A stretch of 64,000 nt of DNA from JBNNGK01 sp050268245 (GCF_050268245.1 NZ_JBNNGK010000005.1:62001-126000), one strand, 5' to 3'. Counted from the first letter of the stretch, positions 8,288 through 17,927 are shown. The notes: generated by a model not told the origin, from the sequence alone. A program made the numbers and translations.

Positions 8288-9787
8288 ATGACACGAAGCA
8301 ACGTAGAAGTTCCTAACGATGTACAGGCTTGGGTCAGTGAGGATCGTTACAAGGAAGGTTTCTTTACCCAGTTGGCCACCGATGAGTTAGCCACCGGCAT
8401 CAATGAAGAGGTGGTCCGGGCAATCTCAGCCAAGCGCAAAGAGCCGGATTGGATGCTTGAGTTTCGCCTGGAAGCCTACCGTGCGTGGTTAGAAATGGAA
8501 GAGCCACATTGGTTAAAGGCGCACTACGACAAGTTGAACTATCAGGATTACAGTTATTATTCGGCTCCTTCCTGTGGCAGTTGCGACGACGCCTGTGGTT
8601 CTCAACCGGGTGCAGAACAGCAAGCGGGCGCCACGATAGCGGAAAACAGCTATTTGACCAGTGAAGTCGAGCTGGCTTTCAACCAATTGGGCGTTCCGGT
8701 CCGTGAGGGCAGCGAAGTCGCGGTCGATGCCATTTTTGATTCTGTCTCTGTCGCCACCACCTACCGCGAAAAATTAGCCGAAAGCGGGGTGATTTTTTGC
8801 TCGTTCAGTGAAGCGATTCAAGACTATCCCGAATTGGTACGCCAGTACCTTGGCCGAGTGGTGCCGTCCAACGATAACTTTTTTGCCGCGCTGAATGCGG
8901 CGGTGGCTTCTGACGGGACTTTCGTCTACGTGCCGAAAGGTGTGCGTTGCCCAATGGAATTGTCGACCTATTTCCGTATTAATGCGGCAAAAACGGGTCA
9001 ATTTGAACGTACCATTTTGATCGCTGATGAAGGCAGCTATGTCAGTTATATCGAAGGATGCTCGGCACCGGTGCGTGACAGCTATCAGTTACATGCGGCG
9101 GTGGTGGAAGTCATTTTGCATAAAGATGCCGAAGTGAAATATTCAACGGTACAGAACTGGTTTTCCGGCGGTGAAAGCAAAGGCGGTATTCTCAACTTTG
9201 TCACTAAACGCGCACTGTGTGAAGGGGCGAATTCCAAGATGTCGTGGACTCAGTCTGAAACTGGCTCAGCCATCACCTGGAAATACCCCAGTGTGATCTT
9301 GCAAGGTGATAACTCGATCGGTGAGTTCTTCTCGGTCGCGCTCACCAGCGGCCATCAGCAGGCTGATACCGGCACCAAAATGATTCATATCGGTAAGAAC
9401 ACCAAATCCACCATCATTGCCAAAGGTATCTCTGCCGGGCACAGCGAAAATACCTATCGCGGACTGGTCAAGATCCTTCCCGGGGCGGAAAACGCACGTA
9501 ATTTTACCCAGTGCGATTCCATGCTGATTGGCCCGGACAGCGGTGCGCACACCTTTCCCTACATTGAGGCGCGCAATAACAGTGCGCAATTGGAACACGA
9601 AGCCACCACGTCGAAAATTGGTGATGACCAATTGTTTTACTGCCTGCAACGAGGCATCAGCGAAGATGACGCTATCTCAATGATCGTCAACGGTTTTTGT
9701 AAGGACGTTTTTTCCGAATTGCCGCTCGAGTTCGCGGTAGAGGCGCAAAAACTCCTCGCTATCAGCCTGGAACACAGCGTCGGTTAA
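8288..9787 (+). CDS. sufB: Fe-S cluster scaffold subunit SufB
   Basis: SufB is the main scaffold of the SufBC2D complex, where clusters are built from sulphur delivered by SufE. It has 499 residues from the ATG at 8288. A TTG at 8270 that overlaps the sufA stop would add six residues and could be used through coupling. The conserved core (KEGFFTQLATDEL near the N-terminus, the QNWFSGGESKGGI region, and the C-terminal QLEHEATTSKIGDDQLFYC block) matches the family closely. One detail differs from E. coli as I recall it: a Cys/Gly-rich loop, SCGSCDDACGS, near residue 100. Confidence 0.95.
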   Translation: MTRSNVEVPNDVQAWVSEDRYKEGFFTQLATDELATGINEEVVRAISAKRKEPDWMLEFRLEAYRAWLEMEEPHWLKAHYDKLNYQDYSYYSAPSCGSCDDACGSQPGAEQQAGATIAENSYLTSEVELAFNQLGVPVREGSEVAVDAIFDSVSVATTYREKLAESGVIFCSFSEAIQDYPELVRQYLGRVVPSNDNFFAALNAAVASDGTFVYVPKGVRCPMELSTYFRINAAKTGQFERTILIADEGSYVSYIEGCSAPVRDSYQLHAAVVEVILHKDAEVKYSTVQNWFSGGESKGGILNFVTKRALCEGANSKMSWTQSETGSAITWKYPSVILQGDNSIGEFFSVALTSGHQQADTGTKMIHIGKNTKSTIIAKGISAGHSENTYRGLVKILPGAENARNFTQCDSMLIGPDSGAHTFPYIEARNNSAQLEHEATTSKIGDDQLFYCLQRGISEDDAISMIVNGFCKDVFSELPLEFAVEAQKLLAISLEHSVG

Positions 9788-9822
9788 CGTTTTGGCGTGT
9801 AAACGCGACCAGAGGACACAGC

Positions 9823-10566
9823 ATGTTAAGTATCAAAGAGTTAAAAGTCAGCGCGGAAGGCAATGAGATCCTGAAAGGACTGAGTCTCGACATCAAACCG
9901 GGAGAGGTTCACGCCATCATGGGGCCGAATGGCTCAGGTAAAAGTACCTTGTCTGCGACCCTGGCTGGACGCGAAGAGTATGAGGTCACTGCCGGTGAGG
10001 TGATCTTCAAAGGCAAAAATCTGCTGGAGCTGGATCCACAAGATCGCGCCGGTGAAGGGGTGTTTTTGGCGTTCCAATATCCGGTGGAGATCCCCGGCGT
10101 GAGCAATCACTTTTTCCTGCAAACTTCGGTGAATGCCGTACGTAAATACCGTGGTCAGGAACCATTAGACCGCTTCGATTTTGCCGACTTTATCGAAGAA
10201 AAAATCGCATTGCTCACTATGCCGGCTGATTTGTTGACGCGTTCGGTTAACGTGGGCTTCTCCGGCGGTGAGAAGAAGCGTAATGACATTTTGCAGATGG
10301 CGGCGTTGGAGCCGGATTTGTGCATTCTGGATGAAACCGACTCGGGTTTGGACATTGACGCGCTCAAGACCGTTGCCAATGGTGTTAACTCACTGCGAGA
10401 TGGCAAGCGCGCCTTTATTATTGTGACCCATTACCAACGTATTCTGGATTACATCAAACCGGACTACGTACATGTCCTTTCTCAGGGGCGCATCGTTAAA
10501 TCCGGAGATTTTTCGCTGGTTAAGCAGTTGGAGGAGCAGGGCTATGGCTGGCTTTCCGACCAATAA
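9823..10566 (+). CDS. sufC: Fe-S assembly ATPase SufC
   Basis: SufC is the ABC-type ATPase that drives conformational change in the SufBC2D scaffold in the cytoplasm; it is not a transporter subunit. Walker A GPNGSGKST (about residues 34-42), the signature FSGGEKKR and Walker B LCILDETDSGLD are all present. It has 247 residues, the usual length. A ribosome-binding site AGAGGA precedes the start. Its 3' end overlaps sufD by 23 nt. Confidence 0.96.
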   Translation: MLSIKELKVSAEGNEILKGLSLDIKPGEVHAIMGPNGSGKSTLSATLAGREEYEVTAGEVIFKGKNLLELDPQDRAGEGVFLAFQYPVEIPGVSNHFFLQTSVNAVRKYRGQEPLDRFDFADFIEEKIALLTMPADLLTRSVNVGFSGGEKKRNDILQMAALEPDLCILDETDSGLDIDALKTVANGVNSLRDGKRAFIIVTHYQRILDYIKPDYVHVLSQGRIVKSGDFSLVKQLEEQGYGWLSDQ

Positions 10567-11830
10567 TCACTCACCTATGATGCAACAATTTTACCGTTTG
10601 TTTGCCGCGCGGGGGGGCGAACACGATGCGCATGCCCTGACGCATTGGCAACAGGCGTTGCGCTTAGGCTGGCCAACGCGTAAGCATGAAAACTGGAAGT
10701 ACACGCCGCTGGAAGGGTTGCTGGAACAGCAGTTTTTTGTACCGTCACGCATTGACGTTAGCGCCGACCAGTGTAAAGCGCTGGCGTTAGACATCGAGGC
10801 TTATCGTGTCGTATTCGTCGATGGTCGTTACCGTGCTGAATTGAGCGATCGCGATCTGGGTGACTATCAGTTGGCGATCGTGGCCGACGGGGCGATGCAT
10901 CGCTTACCGGAGGCCATTCAGCCTGAGGTTTTCCTGCATTTAACCGAAAGTCTGGCGCAAGAAACCAGCTTAATCTGCTTATCGGCCGATAAAACCAGCT
11001 CGCGTCCCTTGTATCTATTACACATCAACAGTGGCCGTGGCGCAGCGGGTGAAGTGAACACGGTGCATCATCGGCACCATTTGAACATCGCGCGCGGTGC
11101 GCGGGCAGAGGTGATTGAACATTACGTCAGCTTGGATGACAGTAGGCATTTCACCGGCGCGCGTCTGACCGCCAACGTCAGCGACAACGCCGAGTTACAC
11201 CACACTAAACTGGCGTTTGAGAGCCCGTCGAGTTATCACTTTGCGCATAACGATTTAGTGCTGGGGCGAGATGCGCGAGTCGAGAGCGATAGCTTCCTGC
11301 TCGGCGCCGGGCTGATGCGGCATAACACCAGTGCGCAACTGAATGGTGAGGGCAGCAATCTGGTGATTAACAGCCTGGTGTTGCCGGTAGGCAAAGATGT
11401 GTGTGATACCCGCACCTATCTTGAACATAACAAAGGCTATTGCGAAAGCCGGCAACTGCATAAAACGGTGGTCAGCGACCGCGCCAGAGCAGTATTTAAC
11501 GGCATGATCAAGGTTGCCAAACATGCCATCAAAACGGACGGTCAGATGACCAACCACAATCTGCTGTTGGGTAAGGTAGCGGAGGTGGATACTAAACCGC
11601 AGTTAGAAATCTACGCTGATGATGTCAAATGTAGCCATGGTGCCACCGTCGGACGAATCGATCAGGAGCAAATTTTTTATCTGCAGTCACGCGGTATTAG
11701 CAAGCACGATGCGCAACAGATGATCATGTTTGCCTTTGCCGCCGAACTCACCGAAGGCATTAAAAACACCGTGGTTCGCGAGCGAGTATTAGCGCGTATC
11801 GCACAGCGTCTGCCAAGGGAGGCCGCATGA
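10544..11830 (+). CDS. sufD: Fe-S scaffold subunit SufD
   Basis: SufD is the SufB paralogue in the SufBC2D complex and is needed for iron acquisition by the scaffold. The start at 10544 is preferred over the upstream in-frame ATG at 10472: it has a good ribosome-binding site (GGAGGAGCAGGG) inside the end of sufC, and it gives 428 residues that align with the E. coli start MAGLP. The family blocks WPTRKHENWKYTPL near residue 40 and KCSHGATVGRID near the C-terminus are present. The stop overlaps the sufS start by 4 nt. Confidence 0.95.
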   Translation: MAGFPTNNHSPMMQQFYRLFAARGGEHDAHALTHWQQALRLGWPTRKHENWKYTPLEGLLEQQFFVPSRIDVSADQCKALALDIEAYRVVFVDGRYRAELSDRDLGDYQLAIVADGAMHRLPEAIQPEVFLHLTESLAQETSLICLSADKTSSRPLYLLHINSGRGAAGEVNTVHHRHHLNIARGARAEVIEHYVSLDDSRHFTGARLTANVSDNAELHHTKLAFESPSSYHFAHNDLVLGRDARVESDSFLLGAGLMRHNTSAQLNGEGSNLVINSLVLPVGKDVCDTRTYLEHNKGYCESRQLHKTVVSDRARAVFNGMIKVAKHAIKTDGQMTNHNLLLGKVAEVDTKPQLEIYADDVKCSHGATVGRIDQEQIFYLQSRGISKHDAQQMIMFAFAAELTEGIKNTVVRERVLARIAQRLPREAA

Positions 11831-13047
11831 GTTTTCCGATTGAACGGGTTCGTGCGGATTTTCCGCTGTTGGCGCGTGAAATTAACGGGCAACCGCTGGC
11901 TTACCTCGACAGTGCAGCCAGTGCGCAGAAACCCAACGCGGTGATTGATCGTGAGATGGCATTCTATCGTCACGATTACGCGGCGGTACATCGCGGTATC
12001 CATGCGCTGAGCAGCGAAGCGACACAGCAAATGGAGGCCGTGCGTGCGCAAGTGGCGCGTTTTCTCAATGCAGCGTCGGCGGAAGAGATCGTCTTTGTTA
12101 AAGGCACCACTGAAGGCATCAATCTGGTGGCGAACAGTTATGGCCGCCATCTATTGCAGCCAGGTGACAGTATTATTATCACTGAGATGGAGCACCACGC
12201 TAACATTGTGCCATGGCAAATGTTGGCGCAAGCACACGACGTGACGTTACGCGTTTGGCCATTGCAGGCCGACGGTACGCTGGATAAAGCGCAATTGCCG
12301 GAGCTGATCGATTCATCGACCAAATTGTTGGCGCTGACGCAGATATCCAATGTGTTAGGCACGGTTAATCCGCTGGGGGAAATTATCGCTCTGGCGCACG
12401 CTGCTGGGGTAAAAGTGCTGGTGGATGGTGCACAAGCCGTGATGCATCAGCGCGTGGATGTACAGGCGCTGGACTGCGATTTTTATCTGTTCTCCGCCCA
12501 TAAGCTGTATGGCCCTTCGGGTATTGGTGTGCTGTATGGCAAGCAGGCATTGTTGCAGCAGATGCCGCCGTGGGAAGGCGGAGGCGCAATGATTCAGCAG
12601 GTGAGCTTGTCCAGCGGTACCACTTTTGCTGAACCGCCGTGGCGTTTTGAAGCGGGATCACCCAATACGGCCGGTATTATGGGATTGGGGGCGGCACTGG
12701 AGTATGTCTCAGCATTGGGACTTGATCGGATTCACGCTTATGAACAAGCGTTGATGGATTATGCATTAGATGCGTTGCAACAGGTGCCGCAGTTAAAAAT
12801 TTACGGCCCGGCGGTGCGTTCAGGGGTGATTGCTTTCAATCTTGGCTCACATCACGCCTACGATGTAGGCAGCTTCCTCGACCAGTATGGCATTGCCATT
12901 CGCACCGGCCATCATTGTGCTATGCCGTTGATGGCGTTCTATCAGGTGCCCAGCATGTGCCGCGCATCGCTCGCGTTGTACACGACCCGCGAAGAAATCG
13001 ATCGATTAGTAGCAGGTTTGCAACGGATCCACAAACTGTTGGGCTAA
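11827..13047 (+). CDS. sufS: Cysteine desulfurase SufS
   Basis: SufS is a PLP enzyme that removes sulphur from cysteine and hands the persulfide to SufE. The PLP lysine is in FSAHKLYGPSG and the catalytic cysteine in RTGHHCAMPLM. It has 406 residues, the normal length. It overlaps sufD by ATGA, consistent with coupled translation. Confidence 0.96.
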   Translation: MSFPIERVRADFPLLAREINGQPLAYLDSAASAQKPNAVIDREMAFYRHDYAAVHRGIHALSSEATQQMEAVRAQVARFLNAASAEEIVFVKGTTEGINLVANSYGRHLLQPGDSIIITEMEHHANIVPWQMLAQAHDVTLRVWPLQADGTLDKAQLPELIDSSTKLLALTQISNVLGTVNPLGEIIALAHAAGVKVLVDGAQAVMHQRVDVQALDCDFYLFSAHKLYGPSGIGVLYGKQALLQQMPPWEGGGAMIQQVSLSSGTTFAEPPWRFEAGSPNTAGIMGLGAALEYVSALGLDRIHAYEQALMDYALDALQQVPQLKIYGPAVRSGVIAFNLGSHHAYDVGSFLDQYGIAIRTGHHCAMPLMAFYQVPSMCRASLALYTTREEIDRLVAGLQRIHKLLG

Positions 13048-13080
13048 GGCTCGGCAACGGGAAATTTTATAGGATGACGC

Positions 13081-13497
13081 ATGGCGAATTTGCCGGAAAA
13101 AGACAAACTGGTGCGCAATTTTTCACGCTGCCTGAACTGGGAAGAGAAATACCTATATGTGATCGAATTAGGGGGGCGTCTACCCCACCTTGACGATGCC
13201 GATCGTCAGGTGAATAACTTGATTTCCGGCTGTCAAAGCCAGGTATGGATAGTGATGCGCCTGAATCCCCAAGGACGGGTGGAGTTTTACGGTGACAGTG
13301 ATGCGGCAATTGTCAAAGGGCTGTTGGCGGTGGTGTTTATTGTTTACCGTGATCTCACCCCACAACAAATCGTTGAGCTTGATGTGCGGCCGTTCTTTAC
13401 TGAGCTGGCGCTCAACCGGCACCTAACACCTTCGCGTTCGCAAGGGTTGGAAGCGATGGTGCGTGCTATCCGTCATAAGGCGCAAAATCTGGTTTAA
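13081..13497 (+). CDS. sufE: Sulphur acceptor protein SufE
   Basis: SufE takes the persulfide from SufS and carries it to SufB. The acceptor cysteine is in the motif LISGCQSQVW (near residue 51). It has 138 residues, the family length. It is the last gene of the suf operon, 33 nt after sufS, with GGATGACGC before the start. Confidence 0.95.
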   Translation: MANLPEKDKLVRNFSRCLNWEEKYLYVIELGGRLPHLDDADRQVNNLISGCQSQVWIVMRLNPQGRVEFYGDSDAAIVKGLLAVVFIVYRDLTPQQIVELDVRPFFTELALNRHLTPSRSQGLEAMVRAIRHKAQNLV

Positions 13498-13788
13498 CAA
13501 CGGAGCTCACCGCCAATTGAGACTGATGGCGAGCACCTACAGGCTAATGAGCCAATGTCCATCACGTCTCGCGTTGGTTTTTGGCTAAATTATCGGCATA
13601 TCAGTAGCTTAATGAACGAGAGGGTACAGGCAACGGTTGCGGCTAATGGCGTTATAACACCTTGATTTTTCGGTGACTTATTGCCTTTATATCGTGCGTT
13701 GCTAGTATTAAACTGGTCTTTGTCTGATTTACCTGCTAACTACTGCCAGATAGCCTTGTGGCCCACCCGTTCAAAAAAAGGGAAGAGC

Positions 13789-14796
13789 ATGAAACGTGCG
13801 TTGAGTTTAATGGGCGTATTATTCGCCACCGTGCTAACAGGTATGCAAACCGCTAGCGCGACGGAATACCCGCTGCCACCGGCTGACAGCCGTCTTATTG
13901 GCGAAAACATCACGTATACCGTACCGAATGATGGCCGTTCACTGGAGGCGATAGCTGCCGAGTTTCAAATTGGTTTGCTGGGGATGTTAGAAGCGAATCC
14001 GGGCACCGATCCTTATCTGCCGAAGCCCGGCTCGGTATTGACGATTCCAACCCAGATGCTACTGCCTAATACGCCGCGCGAAGGCATCGTGGTCAATCTG
14101 GCTGAATTACGTCTCTACTACTATCCGAAAGATGAGAAGAAAGTGATCGTTTATCCGATCGGGATTGGTCAAACCGGAATGAACACCCCACTTAAGGTTA
14201 CCTCAGTCAGCCAAAAGATTCCTAACCCGACATGGACGCCCACCGCTAACATTCGCAAGCGTTATGCTGCGCAGGGCGTAACGCTGCCCGGCGTGGTGCC
14301 AGCCGGCCCGGAAAACCCAATGGGGCTGTTTGCTATGCGCTTGGCGATGGGGCGCGGTGAGTACCTGATCCACGGCACTAACGCTAATTTTGGCATCGGT
14401 ATGCGCGTCAGCTCCGGCTGTATTCGTTTGCGGCCGAATGATATCGAAGCGTTGTTTAGTAAGGTGCCGAAAGGAACACGCGTGCAAATCATCAATGAGC
14501 CGGTGAAGGTCTCCGCGGAGCCGGACGGTAAACGCTATGTGGAGGTCCATCAGCCGCTGTCAAAAGTGGAAAGTGATGATCCGCAGACAATGCCGATTCA
14601 TTTGTCCAAAGAACAGAAAGCCTTCCTCAATGCGGCAGAAACAGATAAAGCAGAGTTTGATAGCGCCATGGTGCGCCGTTCAGGTATGCCGGTACTGGTC
14701 AGCGTCGGGCAGAACCCTGCCGACGTCGCTTTACCATCGATACAGTTATTTGGTGGTGATAAACCCAAGGCTGCGCCTGTTACCCGCATAAACTAA
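13789..14796 (+). CDS. ldtE: L,D-transpeptidase LdtE (YkuD family)
   Basis: This periplasmic L,D-transpeptidase forms 3-3 cross-links between meso-diaminopimelate residues in peptidoglycan. A signal peptide covers about residues 1-24 (cleavage after SASA). A LysM-like segment follows (residues about 39-85, ITYTVPNDGRSLEAIA), then the YkuD domain with catalytic motif HGTNANFG...SSGCIRL; the nucleophilic cysteine is near residue 210. The ATG at 13789 with GGGAAGAGC ahead is chosen because it begins the signal peptide; longer upstream frames lack one. It lies between suf and lpp, as in E. coli (ynhG). The Lpp-linking relatives ErfK, YbiS and YcfS share the fold, so synteny decides the name. Confidence 0.9.
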   Translation: MKRALSLMGVLFATVLTGMQTASATEYPLPPADSRLIGENITYTVPNDGRSLEAIAAEFQIGLLGMLEANPGTDPYLPKPGSVLTIPTQMLLPNTPREGIVVNLAELRLYYYPKDEKKVIVYPIGIGQTGMNTPLKVTSVSQKIPNPTWTPTANIRKRYAAQGVTLPGVVPAGPENPMGLFAMRLAMGRGEYLIHGTNANFGIGMRVSSGCIRLRPNDIEALFSKVPKGTRVQIINEPVKVSAEPDGKRYVEVHQPLSKVESDDPQTMPIHLSKEQKAFLNAAETDKAEFDSAMVRRSGMPVLVSVGQNPADVALPSIQLFGGDKPKAAPVTRIN

Positions 14797-14808
14797 CGTA
14801 GGCGCTGT

Positions 14809-14844
14809 CAATCCCCGCCTGGTATTTGGTGCAGGCAGGGATTG
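14809..14844 (+). terminator. Hairpin after ldtE, probable terminator
   Basis: An imperfect 13-position stem, CAATCCCCGCCTG (14809-14821) with CAGGCAGGGATTG (14832-14844), has one mismatch. It sits just after the ldtE stop; no U tract follows. Confidence 0.5.
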
Positions 14845-14890
14845 AGTGCTGATGGGCAAAACAGAAAGGGAAATAACTAGAATCAGCAGT

Positions 14891-14921
14891 AAAAAAAACG
14901 GCGCACAGTGTGCGCCGTTTT
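14891..14921 (-). terminator. Rho-independent terminator of lpp
   Basis: The stem AACGGCGCACA/TGTGCGCCGTT is followed, on the minus strand, by eight U residues. It lies immediately after the lpp stop and is a strong terminator, as expected for this highly expressed gene. The + strand also has a short T run, so it may stop both directions. Confidence 0.9.
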
Positions 14922-14938
14922 CAATTACCTAAGCTAAC

Positions 14939-15175
14939 TTACTTTTTGTAAGCGTGAGCTTGGTTGTCCAGACGCTGGTTAGCACGTGCTGCGTCGTCTT
15001 TAGCTGCTTGAACGTCAGAACGGATTGCGTTCACGTCGTTGCTCAGCTGATCAACTTTAGCGTTCAGAGTCTGAACGTCAGAAGACAGTTGATCGATTTT
15101 AGCATTGCTTGAGCAGCCTGCCAGCAGAGTAGAACCCAGAATTACCGCGCCCAGTACCAGTTTAGTACGATTCAT
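14939..15175 (-). CDS. lpp: Major outer membrane (Braun) lipoprotein Lpp
   Basis: Lpp is the very abundant lipoprotein that ties the outer membrane to peptidoglycan. It has 78 residues, identical in length to the E. coli protein. The signal peptide ends in the lipobox LAGC (Cys21). A heptad-repeat helix follows (IDQLSSDVQTLNAKVDQL...), and the C-terminal YKK ends in the lysine that is joined to peptidoglycan. The leader, with SD CTAGAGGG, is almost identical to that of E. coli. L,D-transpeptidases attach it; the neighbouring ldtE instead makes 3-3 cross-links. Confidence 0.97.
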   Translation of the reverse strand: MNRTKLVLGAVILGSTLLAGCSSNAKIDQLSSDVQTLNAKVDQLSNDVNAIRSDVQAAKDDAARANQRLDNQAHAYKK

Positions 15176-15218
15176 TATAACACCCTCTAGATTGAGTTAA
15201 TCTCCATGTAGCGTTACA

Positions 15219-15250
15219 AGTATTACACAAACTTTTTTCGAAAGAGAATA
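15219..15250 (-). promoter_or_regulatory. lpp promoter
   Basis: On the minus strand the motif TGTGTAATACT gives an extended -10 (AATACT, 15219-15224) nearly the same as the E. coli lpp promoter. The -35 is poor, but the upstream sequence is A/T-rich like an UP element. The start would be about 35-40 nt upstream of the ATG. Confidence 0.7.
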
Positions 15251-15429
15251 ATTTTTTTGTATTGGGGAGCTTTATTTTGACCGTTCGCTCAAACTTACAT
15301 CTTGTTTTACACAATAGTTAAAAAAAACGAGGTAAAACAGCCGGGTTCCATCGGACGGATCCGATTTTTTATCTGGCTAATACGAGCAGATCATAATGGT
15401 ATTTTTGAGAAAAAGGTTTACTACAGATG

Positions 15430-15457
15430 AAAAAAAACGCCGCTTAGCGGCGTTTTT
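15430..15457 (-). terminator. Rho-independent terminator of pykF
   Basis: The stem ACGCCGC/GCGGCGT with flanking A/T pairs is followed on the minus strand by a long U run, about 27 nt after the pykF stop. Confidence 0.9.
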
Positions 15458-15483
15458 AAAACTAAAATTCTGTCACTTTTTAA

Positions 15484-16896
15484 TTACAGTACGTGAACAG
15501 ATGCGGTATTGGTAGTGCCACTTGGCACCAGAGCGCCGGAAACCATCACAACCACGTCGCCTTTTTGAGCTAAACCGCTCGCCAGCGCCGCTTCTTTACC
15601 GATGCGATAGAAGTCGTCGGTAGAGGCGATTTCTTTGACCATCTGTGTGATCACGCCTTTGCTTAAGATAAGTTGACGGGCGGTGACCTCGTTGGTGGTC
15701 AAAGCCAGAATGTTAGCGTCCGGGAAGTATTTACGCACGGACTTGGCGGATTTACCCCCGCTGGTTGCTACTACGATCAGTGGGGCAGCCAATTTCTCAG
15801 CGGTTTCAACAGCGCCACGGCAAACGGCTTCAGTGATGCGCAGCTTGCGGTTGTCGTTGAGGCTATCGATACGGCTTGGCATCACGCGGTCAGTGCGTTC
15901 GCAGATGGTTGCCATAATGGTGACGGCTTCGAGAGGATATTTCCCCTTGGCGCTTTCACCGGACAGCATGACGGCGTCGGTGCCGTCCAGAATGGCGTTT
16001 GCCACGTCACCGGCTTCAGCGCGGGTAGGGCGCGGGTTTTTGATCATTGAATCTAGCATTTGCGTGGCGGTGATAACCACTTTACGCGCGCGATTACATT
16101 TTTCGATCATCATCTTCTGCGCGAAGATGACTTCTTCAACCGGGATCTCAACGCCCAGATCGCCACGCGCAACCATGATGCCGTCAGACGCCTCGAGAAT
16201 CTCGTCGAAATTGTTAAGGCCTTCCTGGTTTTCGATTTTAGAGATGATCTGAATTTGTTCGCCGCCGTGCGCTTTTAAATGCTCGCGAATTTCCAACACA
16301 TCAGAGCGTTTACGGATAAAGGAAGCCGCTACGAAGTCCACGCCTTGTTCGCAGCCGAAGATCAGGTCACGTTTGTCTTTTTCGGCCAAGGCCGGCAGTT
16401 GAATAGAAACGCCTGGCAGGTTAACGCCTTTGTTTTCACCCAGGTCGCCGTTATTCAGTACTTTACAAATGACTTCGTTTTCAGTCACTTTGGTCACTTC
16501 CATGCCGATCAAGCCATCGTCAACCAGCACGGTGTTGCCAATTTTCAGGTCAGCGGCAAAACCCGCGTAAGTCACTGCCACACGTTCATTGTTGCCGATA
16601 ACGCTTTGATCGGTGGTGAAAGTGAAGGTCTGACCCGCAACCAGCGAGGCGTCTTTTCCGCCTTCCAGTTTCATGGTGCGGATTTCAGGACCTTTGGTGT
16701 CTAGCAGAATACCGGCGGTTTTACCGGTTTTAGCCATTACCGCACGCATGTTTTTGATGCGGTTACCGTGTTCTTCGTAATCACCGTGAGAGAAGTTCAG
16801 GCGCATGACGTTCATACCTGCGTTTAGCAGGTTGGTCAGCATTTCTTCCGATTCGGTTTTTGGCCCGATAGTACAAACAATTTTGGTCTTTTTCAT
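15484..16896 (-). CDS. pykF: Pyruvate kinase I PykF
   Basis: PykF converts phosphoenolpyruvate and ADP to pyruvate and ATP in glycolysis and is activated by fructose-1,6-bisphosphate. It has 470 residues, the same as E. coli PykF. The N-terminus KKTKIVCTIGPKTES, the active-site segment SKIENQEGLNNFDEI with its catalytic lysine, and the signature ITATQMLDSM are present. It opposes ppsA, found at the left edge. A Cra-like operator lies in its leader. Confidence 0.97.
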   Translation of the reverse strand: MKKTKIVCTIGPKTESEEMLTNLLNAGMNVMRLNFSHGDYEEHGNRIKNMRAVMAKTGKTAGILLDTKGPEIRTMKLEGGKDASLVAGQTFTFTTDQSVIGNNERVAVTYAGFAADLKIGNTVLVDDGLIGMEVTKVTENEVICKVLNNGDLGENKGVNLPGVSIQLPALAEKDKRDLIFGCEQGVDFVAASFIRKRSDVLEIREHLKAHGGEQIQIISKIENQEGLNNFDEILEASDGIMVARGDLGVEIPVEEVIFAQKMMIEKCNRARKVVITATQMLDSMIKNPRPTRAEAGDVANAILDGTDAVMLSGESAKGKYPLEAVTIMATICERTDRVMPSRIDSLNDNRKLRITEAVCRGAVETAEKLAAPLIVVATSGGKSAKSVRKYFPDANILALTTNEVTARQLILSKGVITQMVKEIASTDDFYRIGKEAALASGLAQKGDVVVMVSGALVPSGTTNTASVHVL

Positions 16897-17121
16897 GACG
16901 TTTTTTTCTACAAGTTGTGATGGATAAGAAAACGATTAAAACCGGTGTACGCGCCACCAGTTAAGAATTTGAGTTGAACCTGACGTTGCAAAACATAGTT
17001 AAGAATAGGTGACCACAGATGAAATAGGGTGGAAAAATTCAGACCACACCGCCGTGCAGGGATAGTGCGAAAAGTGATGGGAAAAGAGATTGTTGTTATT
17101 GCGTTTTCGCAGATCAAGGGC

Positions 17122-17178
17122 TGAAACCATTCAACTGTAAGACGTTGCGCATTATAAAGCCTTCGCAGCCGGAAACAA
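17122..17178 (-). promoter_or_regulatory. pykF promoter and Cra (FruR) operator
   Basis: On the minus strand a -10 TATAAT (17151-17156) and a -35 TTGTTT (17173-17178) are 16 nt apart. The + strand at 17122-17135 reads TGAAACCATTCAAC, which agrees with the Cra consensus TGAAWCGNTTNARS at 13 of 14 positions and lies about +9 to +22. Cra repression of pykF from a downstream site is known in E. coli. A weaker Cra-like sequence lies at 16928-16941. Confidence 0.75.
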
Positions 17179-17293
17179 AATAAAAAACCGATGCGTAACG
17201 CCAGTTTAGTCAAAACAGCAATAAATGTGGCGCAAATGCAAACTTGGAGTAGGCGTTTGTTGCGCAAATACGCACACGATGAAAATACCGCGT

Positions 17294-17605
17294 TTAGCAT
17301 GCATCTGCGAGGGTAATTTCCCGCAGCATACCGGCCGCAAGGCAGAAGCAGCCACTGGCTACCTGGGCGGGAATGGTGACGCTTTCACCCGCCAGCGCCA
17401 CGAAGATTTCACTGCCGACGGTAAACTCAAACTCACCAGAAATAACGTGGGTTTGCAGTGCGTGAGCATGTTTTTGCAGTTGGCCGAAGGTGCCGGCATC
17501 AAAACGCACTTCTGCAGCGGCAGTACCGTCACTCATCTTACCTTCACGACGGGCGAGGCCATTGTCCAAAGATGTAAACGGCGTCGCCGCAATAAATTTC
17601 AACAT
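17294..17605 (-). CDS. Small cupin-domain protein
   Basis: A 103-residue single cupin domain with no signal peptide. The barrel motif is seen as HAHALQTHVISGEFEFTVG (near residues 45-65), which supplies metal-binding histidines. The start at 17605 follows AAGGATC and is preferred to an in-frame upstream ATG because family similarity begins here (MLKFIAATPF). Function and substrate are unknown. It stands alone between pykF and the tRNA-Val cluster. Confidence 0.75.
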   Translation of the reverse strand: MLKFIAATPFTSLDNGLARREGKMSDGTAAAEVRFDAGTFGQLQKHAHALQTHVISGEFEFTVGSEIFVALAGESVTIPAQVASGCFCLAAGMLREITLADAC

Positions 17606-17753
17606 AAAGCCGATCCTTATAACCTGTTGGCACGTATGATAGCCGATCGCACCGCGCGAATACAAAGGCGATGAGGAGTGAGGCTACGCCGGGCAGGGTA
17701 TGAAAAACAGTCAGCTGTGGCAGGAACCAATAGATGAGTGGGGCAGCAAGATT

Positions 17754-17830
17754 TGGTGCGTCCGAGTGGACTCGAACCACCGACCCCCACCATGTCAAGG
17801 TGGTGCTCTAACCAACTGAGCTACGGACGC
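17754..17830 (-). tRNA. tRNA-Val (anticodon GAC), copy 3
   Basis: A 77-nt cloverleaf on the minus strand, starting GCGTCCGTAGCTCAG and ending with encoded CCA. The anticodon loop CTTGACA gives anticodon GAC. It is the third and last copy in transcription order. Confidence 0.97.
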
Positions 17831-17850
17831 ACTGAGCTGCTTTTGAAATT

Positions 17851-17927
17851 TGGTGCGTCCGAGTGGACTCGAACCACCGACCCCCACCATGTCAAGGTGG
17901 TGCTCTAACCAACTGAGCTACGGACGC
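17851..17927 (-). tRNA. tRNA-Val (anticodon GAC), copy 2
   Basis: Identical in sequence to its neighbours and separated from each by 20 nt, with similar spacers. The CCA end is encoded. Confidence 0.97.

Noticed and set aside
17225..17674. A 149-codon + strand frame over the cupin gene and pykF leader.
   Set aside because: It is antisense to the cupin gene and crosses the pykF promoter; the minus-strand cupin protein is clearly the real product.
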